Below, in pieces: positions 14,388 through 17,004 of a stretch of 17,004 bases of DNA (position 1 is its first letter; each line of letters opens with the position of its first letter). The notes beneath the pieces are model-generated. The model was not told the origin of the DNA. It searched no databases and saw only the letters and a program-made list of their open reading frames with translations. This stretch comes from an uncultured Bacteroidales bacterium. Lineage in GTDB: Bacteria; Bacteroidota; Bacteroidia; Bacteroidales; Muribaculaceae. Both the position numbers and the translations under genes were made by a program. Location of the stretch: the NCBI GenBank assembly GCA_900539915.1, contig UQDU01000044.1, positions 1 through 17,004 of the forward strand. Reading direction: 5' to 3'.

Positions 14388-14480
14388 AAGGCTATTTCTT
14401 CGTTATATCGTTTTGTGTACTTTAATGCTGGTGCACTTGTGCAGGACGGAAAGCGTTGGAGAACTGGAGGATTATCATCT

Positions 14481-14573
14481 TGTAGGGACATGCCATGGCA
14501 TGTCAGCCTTCCTATAACTTGATTCAAGCCATCACAGACAGCCCAGTCAGACATGCCATGGCATGTCCCTACA
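14481..14573. repeat. Pair of REP-like palindromes in inverted orientation
   Basis: The 24-bp arm at 14481-14504 is the exact reverse complement of 14550-14573, with a 45-nt spacer. Each arm contains the same 18-bp perfect palindrome GACATGCCATGGCATGTC (14487-14504 and 14550-14567), flanked on the outside by TGTAGG or CCTACA. The arrangement resembles bacterial interspersed mosaic elements built from REP units. It occupies the gap between the divergent yqeY-like and DUF6377 genes, which spans 14388-14803 and holds no gene apart from a possible 13-codon leader ORF. Confidence 0.8.
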
Positions 14574-14610
14574 GGCTTTAGCGTGATTTTTGGCGGTTCT
14601 GCAACACCCA

Positions 14611-14644
14611 CCCTACAGGTATGCTAAAGCATTTCCTTGTAGGT
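14611..14644. repeat. Degenerate third REP-like unit
   Basis: CCTACA (14612-14617) and TGTAGG (14638-14643) flank the inner stem ATGCT / AGCAT (14621-14625, 14628-14632). The flanks match those of the preceding palindromes while the core differs, so it is probably a diverged copy or one half of another pair. Confidence 0.5.
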
Positions 14645-14742
14645 CTTTGGAAGTGCAAATTTAGCGAATTTTTCAGAATTTAATATTATAATGTATAGAT
14701 ACAATCGTGGCATATGGTATTTTTTGTTTTACAAAATTTTAA

Positions 14743-14750
14743 TATCTTTG
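14743..14750 (+). promoter_or_regulatory. Bacteroidota -7 box for the DUF6377 gene
   Basis: TATCTTTG matches TAnnTTTG. A TTTG lies at 14723-14726, but the 16-nt gap is shorter than the usual 19-21, so the -33 element may be the T-run at 14719-14722 or be weak. Transcription should start near 14756. Confidence 0.55.
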
Positions 14751-14765
14751 CCATTAATTTGGAAA

Positions 14766-14807
14766 ATGCGCGTTAACCTATTCTCTCCGTCATCCGAACC
14801 AAGGTGA
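14766..14807 (+). CDS. Possible 13-codon leader ORF
   Basis: ATG 14766 opens the short frame MRVNLFSPSSEPR and ends at TGA 14805-14807. It lies about 10 nt after the predicted transcription start. Its stop overlaps an in-frame GTG (14804-14806) of the DUF6377 gene as GTGA, an arrangement that can couple translation. No homology is recognised and chance is quite possible. Confidence 0.2.
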   Translation: MRVNLFSPSSEPR

Positions 14808-14836
14808 CGAGGGTTTCAACCAGGCTATGCAATATC

Positions 14837-16498
14837 ATGATAATTAGAAACATACGATTTTTCAGAGACTGTATGGATTGGCACACTCTGTCATGGCACT
14901 GCTGTATATGGACTTCTATCTGCACCATAGCATTCGGCAGCACGGGATGTGTCCGCGACAATGAGAATTATCCACAGGAGACCATGGCGGCTTTCGAACG
15001 CATCGACTCCATCATGTCAATCCATGACCACATCATAGCCGACAAAGAGCAGCAGCTCAATCAGATGCGCATGCTCCAGCATGAGCTGGACGACCGAGGG
15101 CGCGTGGGTCTGTACCACCGCCTGTTTGAGGCATATTACTCCTATGACTTCGACTCGGCAGCCCATTACGCGCGCCTCAAATACGACGCCGCACTGAAAA
15201 TCCGAGACACCCACACGATGGCTCAGGCAAAGGTCAACATCGCCAAGACAGAGCTCGCTTCAGGAAATGAGATCATAGCCATGGACACGCTCAAATCCCT
15301 TGCCATGACCGACACCGCGAGATATGCCGACATAAGGAAAGGCTACTACGATGCCATAGCCAACCACCAGTTTGCCAAAGGCAACCGAGCCGACAAGGAA
15401 TTTCAGTGGCTCATCGATAACGCAAAGCCAGGGAGCAAGGGACTCGCCTACAACAAAGTAGCATATCTCAGAAGCCAAGGACGGCACAAGGAAGCATTGG
15501 AAGTAATCACCGCAAGCCGCGAGAGACTTACACGCGACATACACGGAATAGCCATGGCTGACTTCGTGACTGCACAGATCTATCTGTCGCTGGGTGACAC
15601 AGTCGGCGCAACGCAGCTGCTTGCTAACAGCTCCATCCATGACCTGATGTCGCCAGTGCGCGACTACACTTCGCTCTACCAGCTCGCCACTATCCTCTTC
15701 GGCAACGGAGATGTGGACCGCGCCTACCGCTACCTGACCTTTGCCACCAAGGACCACTACGCATCAAAGGTCAACAACAACCTCCTCGCTATCAATAACA
15801 TGATGCCCGTCATCATATCAGCCCATGACAAACGCAACTATGAACGCACACGTCTCCAGACTGCCATGACCATAGGCATCGCCATTCTTGCGATAGCTCT
15901 GCTGATAGTGCTGTGGTTTCTGTACCAGCAGCTACGCCGAGCCTCCAGGGCAAACCGCGCCAAGTCACTTCTCAACGAGCGTCTTGTCATTGCATCCAAG
16001 CGTCTGAAATCACTTAACCACACCCTCACACAGAGCAACACCACCAAAGACGCTTACATACTCCAGTATCTCAACCTGTGCTCATATTATATCGACAGCC
16101 TTGACCGTTACCGCAACAACCTGCGTGCGATAGCGCGAACCAAAGGTGTCCAGCAGATGCTCGACCACCTCAACTCGTCAAATCTCCACGACCGCGAACT
16201 TAAAGAATTTTATCACAACTTCGACACAACGTTTCTGCGGCTGTTTCCAGATTTCGTAGAGCGCTTCAACGATCTGCTCGAGCCTGACAAACGGCTCGTG
16301 ATGCCTGCCCCCGACACCCTCAGCACCGAGATGCGAGTGTTTGCCCTGATGCGACTCGGCATCACCGAGTCAGACCGCATCGCCACATTCCTCCGCCGCA
16401 GCACTTCGACCATATACAACTACCGCGTCAAAATGCGCAATGCAGCCATAGGAGACCGCGACAGTTTTGAGGAAAAAGTGATGAAAATAGGGCAATAA
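14837..16498 (+). CDS. DUF6377 family membrane regulator (TPR, transmembrane segment, helix-turn-helix)
   Basis: This 553-residue protein (from ATG 14837) fits the Bacteroidota DUF6377 family. An N-terminal hydrophobic stretch ends in GSTGC (about residues 34-38), possibly a weak lipobox or signal anchor. A helical, TPR-like region of about 45-330 follows (for example FEAYYSYDFDSAAHYARLKY). One clear membrane span is at about 343-364 (IGIAILAIALLIVLWFL), then a basic, coiled segment. The C-terminus (about 496-537, TEMRVFALMRLGITESDRIA through TIYNYRVKMRNAA) looks like a LuxR-type helix-turn-helix. The likely role is a one-protein regulator that senses outside the membrane and binds DNA inside; this is inferred from architecture. 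Other possible starts are GTG 14804 and ATG 14873. No partner gene is adjacent. Confidence 0.82.
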   Translation: MIIRNIRFFRDCMDWHTLSWHCCIWTSICTIAFGSTGCVRDNENYPQETMAAFERIDSIMSIHDHIIADKEQQLNQMRMLQHELDDRGRVGLYHRLFEAYYSYDFDSAAHYARLKYDAALKIRDTHTMAQAKVNIAKTELASGNEIIAMDTLKSLAMTDTARYADIRKGYYDAIANHQFAKGNRADKEFQWLIDNAKPGSKGLAYNKVAYLRSQGRHKEALEVITASRERLTRDIHGIAMADFVTAQIYLSLGDTVGATQLLANSSIHDLMSPVRDYTSLYQLATILFGNGDVDRAYRYLTFATKDHYASKVNNNLLAINNMMPVIISAHDKRNYERTRLQTAMTIGIAILAIALLIVLWFLYQQLRRASRANRAKSLLNERLVIASKRLKSLNHTLTQSNTTKDAYILQYLNLCSYYIDSLDRYRNNLRAIARTKGVQQMLDHLNSSNLHDRELKEFYHNFDTTFLRLFPDFVERFNDLLEPDKRLVMPAPDTLSTEMRVFALMRLGITESDRIATFLRRSTSTIYNYRVKMRNAAIGDRDSFEEKVMKIGQ

Positions 16499-16565
16499 AT
16501 CAGCTATTTTGCATAACTAACCACTACTATTTAGAGCATCATGCAAAGCACTAAATATCTGATTT
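16497..16565. repeat. Nested inverted repeats just after the DUF6377 gene
   Basis: AAATCAG (16497-16503) pairs with CTGATTT (16559-16565). Inside it TTTGCAT (16508-16514) pairs with ATGCAAA (16541-16547). The outer arm overlaps the stop codon. No T-run follows, so this may be a 3'-end stabilising structure or a binding site, not a standard terminator. Confidence 0.5.
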
Positions 16566-16611
16566 ACAAAAGGAATAATCTAATACATCACTACTATTTG
16601 CCTACAATTAA

Positions 16612-16642
16612 TTGACAATCCTCCGGAGCCATAGTAATTTTG
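16612..16642 (+). promoter_or_regulatory. Bacteroidota promoter with no gene behind it
   Basis: TTG at 16612-16614 and TAATTTTG at 16635-16642 are 20 nt apart, a good fit to the Bacteroidota promoter. Transcription should begin near 16649. No open reading frame of useful length follows before the terminator at 16876. Confidence 0.6.
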
Positions 16643-16648
16643 CATTGC

Positions 16649-16906
16649 ATCCTTGAGAGCAAGGGTGGCCCAACAAAGAAATTACGATATAGAAAATGCT
16701 CTGATAAATTATTCTCTCTCGCTTTGACTCCTACAATCATGGGGCGGTTTCCAATGTAATTCCCGATTTAGGAAGCAATGAAAAAACATTATTAGATTAT
16801 TTTGTCCTACGCATATATATATTTCTACAAATTAAGAACTCTGATTTAGAACATCACCTGAGAGTGGAAACGACGATAGGCGACCGTGAGGCCGCCTATT
16901 CTTTTT
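16649..16906 (+). ncRNA. Candidate small non-coding RNA of about 255 nt
   Basis: The segment is bracketed by a promoter (16612-16642) and a hairpin terminator (16876-16906). Open frames inside are very short; for example the ATG at 16778 encodes only MKKHY. Local pairing is possible, such as GAGAG or AGAGCA near the 5' end with the downstream TGCTCT and CTCTC. Size and context would suit a 6S-like RNA or another independently transcribed Bacteroidales RNA. I could not match it to a known consensus by eye, so the class is open. Confidence 0.35.
16876..16906 (+). terminator. Rho-independent terminator of the candidate RNA
   Basis: ATAGGCG (16876-16882) pairs with CGCCTAT (16893-16899), with a 10-nt loop, and is followed by TC and five T (16902-16906). 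Confidence 0.75.
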
Positions 16907-17004
16907 ATTAAGGCATTGAATAAGGGTGTCGCAAACTTGTATTCAGCCACTCAAACTTGTAGGGATGCACCCCAATGCTGTTCACTTAAGGAATGCACAC
17001 ATCG
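16907..17004. other. Gene-free end of window with a partial REP-like motif
   Basis: No gene is seen here. CAAACTTGTA occurs twice (16932-16941 and 16952-16961), and the second copy runs into CTTGTAGGGATGCAC (16956-16970), which resembles the outer flank of the palindromes at 14481-14573. The matching arm is not found before the window ends. Confidence 0.4.

Noticed and set aside
14481..14573. The repeated palindromes as a CRISPR array.
   Set aside because: There are only two good copies, in inverted orientation, each internally palindromic, and no cas genes are nearby.

Overview
The window looks like a chromosomal fragment from an uncultured gut Bacteroidales, most likely a Muribaculaceae-type genome. 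Three things point there: Bacteroidota-type promoters (a TAnnTTTG -7 box, twice with a TTTG -33 box 20-21 bp upstream), protein families largely confined to that phylum (DUF4199, DUF4254, DUF6377), and moderately high GC in the housekeeping part. This placement is from family recognition, not a search. Positions 6-38 are an exact Illumina Nextera read-1 adapter, so the left end is a contig end and nothing before about 39 is biological.

Region 1 (39-2446, visibly AT-richer than the rest) is the tail of a surface-glycan locus. It holds the last codons of an unidentified protein, a membrane O-acyltransferase pseudogene (N-terminal frameshift plus in-frame stop), and an apparently intact acyltransferase paralogue with a nine-C tract at codons 3-6. 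Loss or gain of one C ends translation within 9 to 12 codons, so the intact gene may be phase-variable. The pseudogene seems to carry the equivalent tract one base short. Region 2 (2490-4076) is a divergent pair: a small DUF488 protein and UDP-galactopyranose mutase (glf).

Region 3 (4254-8643) is an envelope block. A secreted M23 peptidase with a very basic tail has a near-consensus promoter of its own and a strong terminator. A promoter interleaved with that terminator begins a tight operon: DUF4199 membrane protein, polyprenyl-phosphate-type GT2, DUF4254 protein and GT9 (heptosyltransferase-like). Together they probably build or modify a lipid-linked or LPS-core glycan.

Region 4 (8847-14387, minus strand) holds translation genes in the order yqeY-like, serS, pheT, yebC, followed by a cupin gene. 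Region 5 (14388-17004) has a cluster of REP-like palindromes, a membrane-spanning TPR/DUF6377 regulator with a C-terminal helix-turn-helix, and about 500 bases without a gene that contain a promoter and a terminator bracketing a candidate non-coding RNA.

The observations most worth following are the phase-variation signature in the acyltransferase pair, the candidate RNA at about 16649-16906, the REP-like palindromes with compensatory changes, promoters placed so close to start codons that transcripts should be leaderless, and the 12-bp inverted repeat in front of the M23 promoter.
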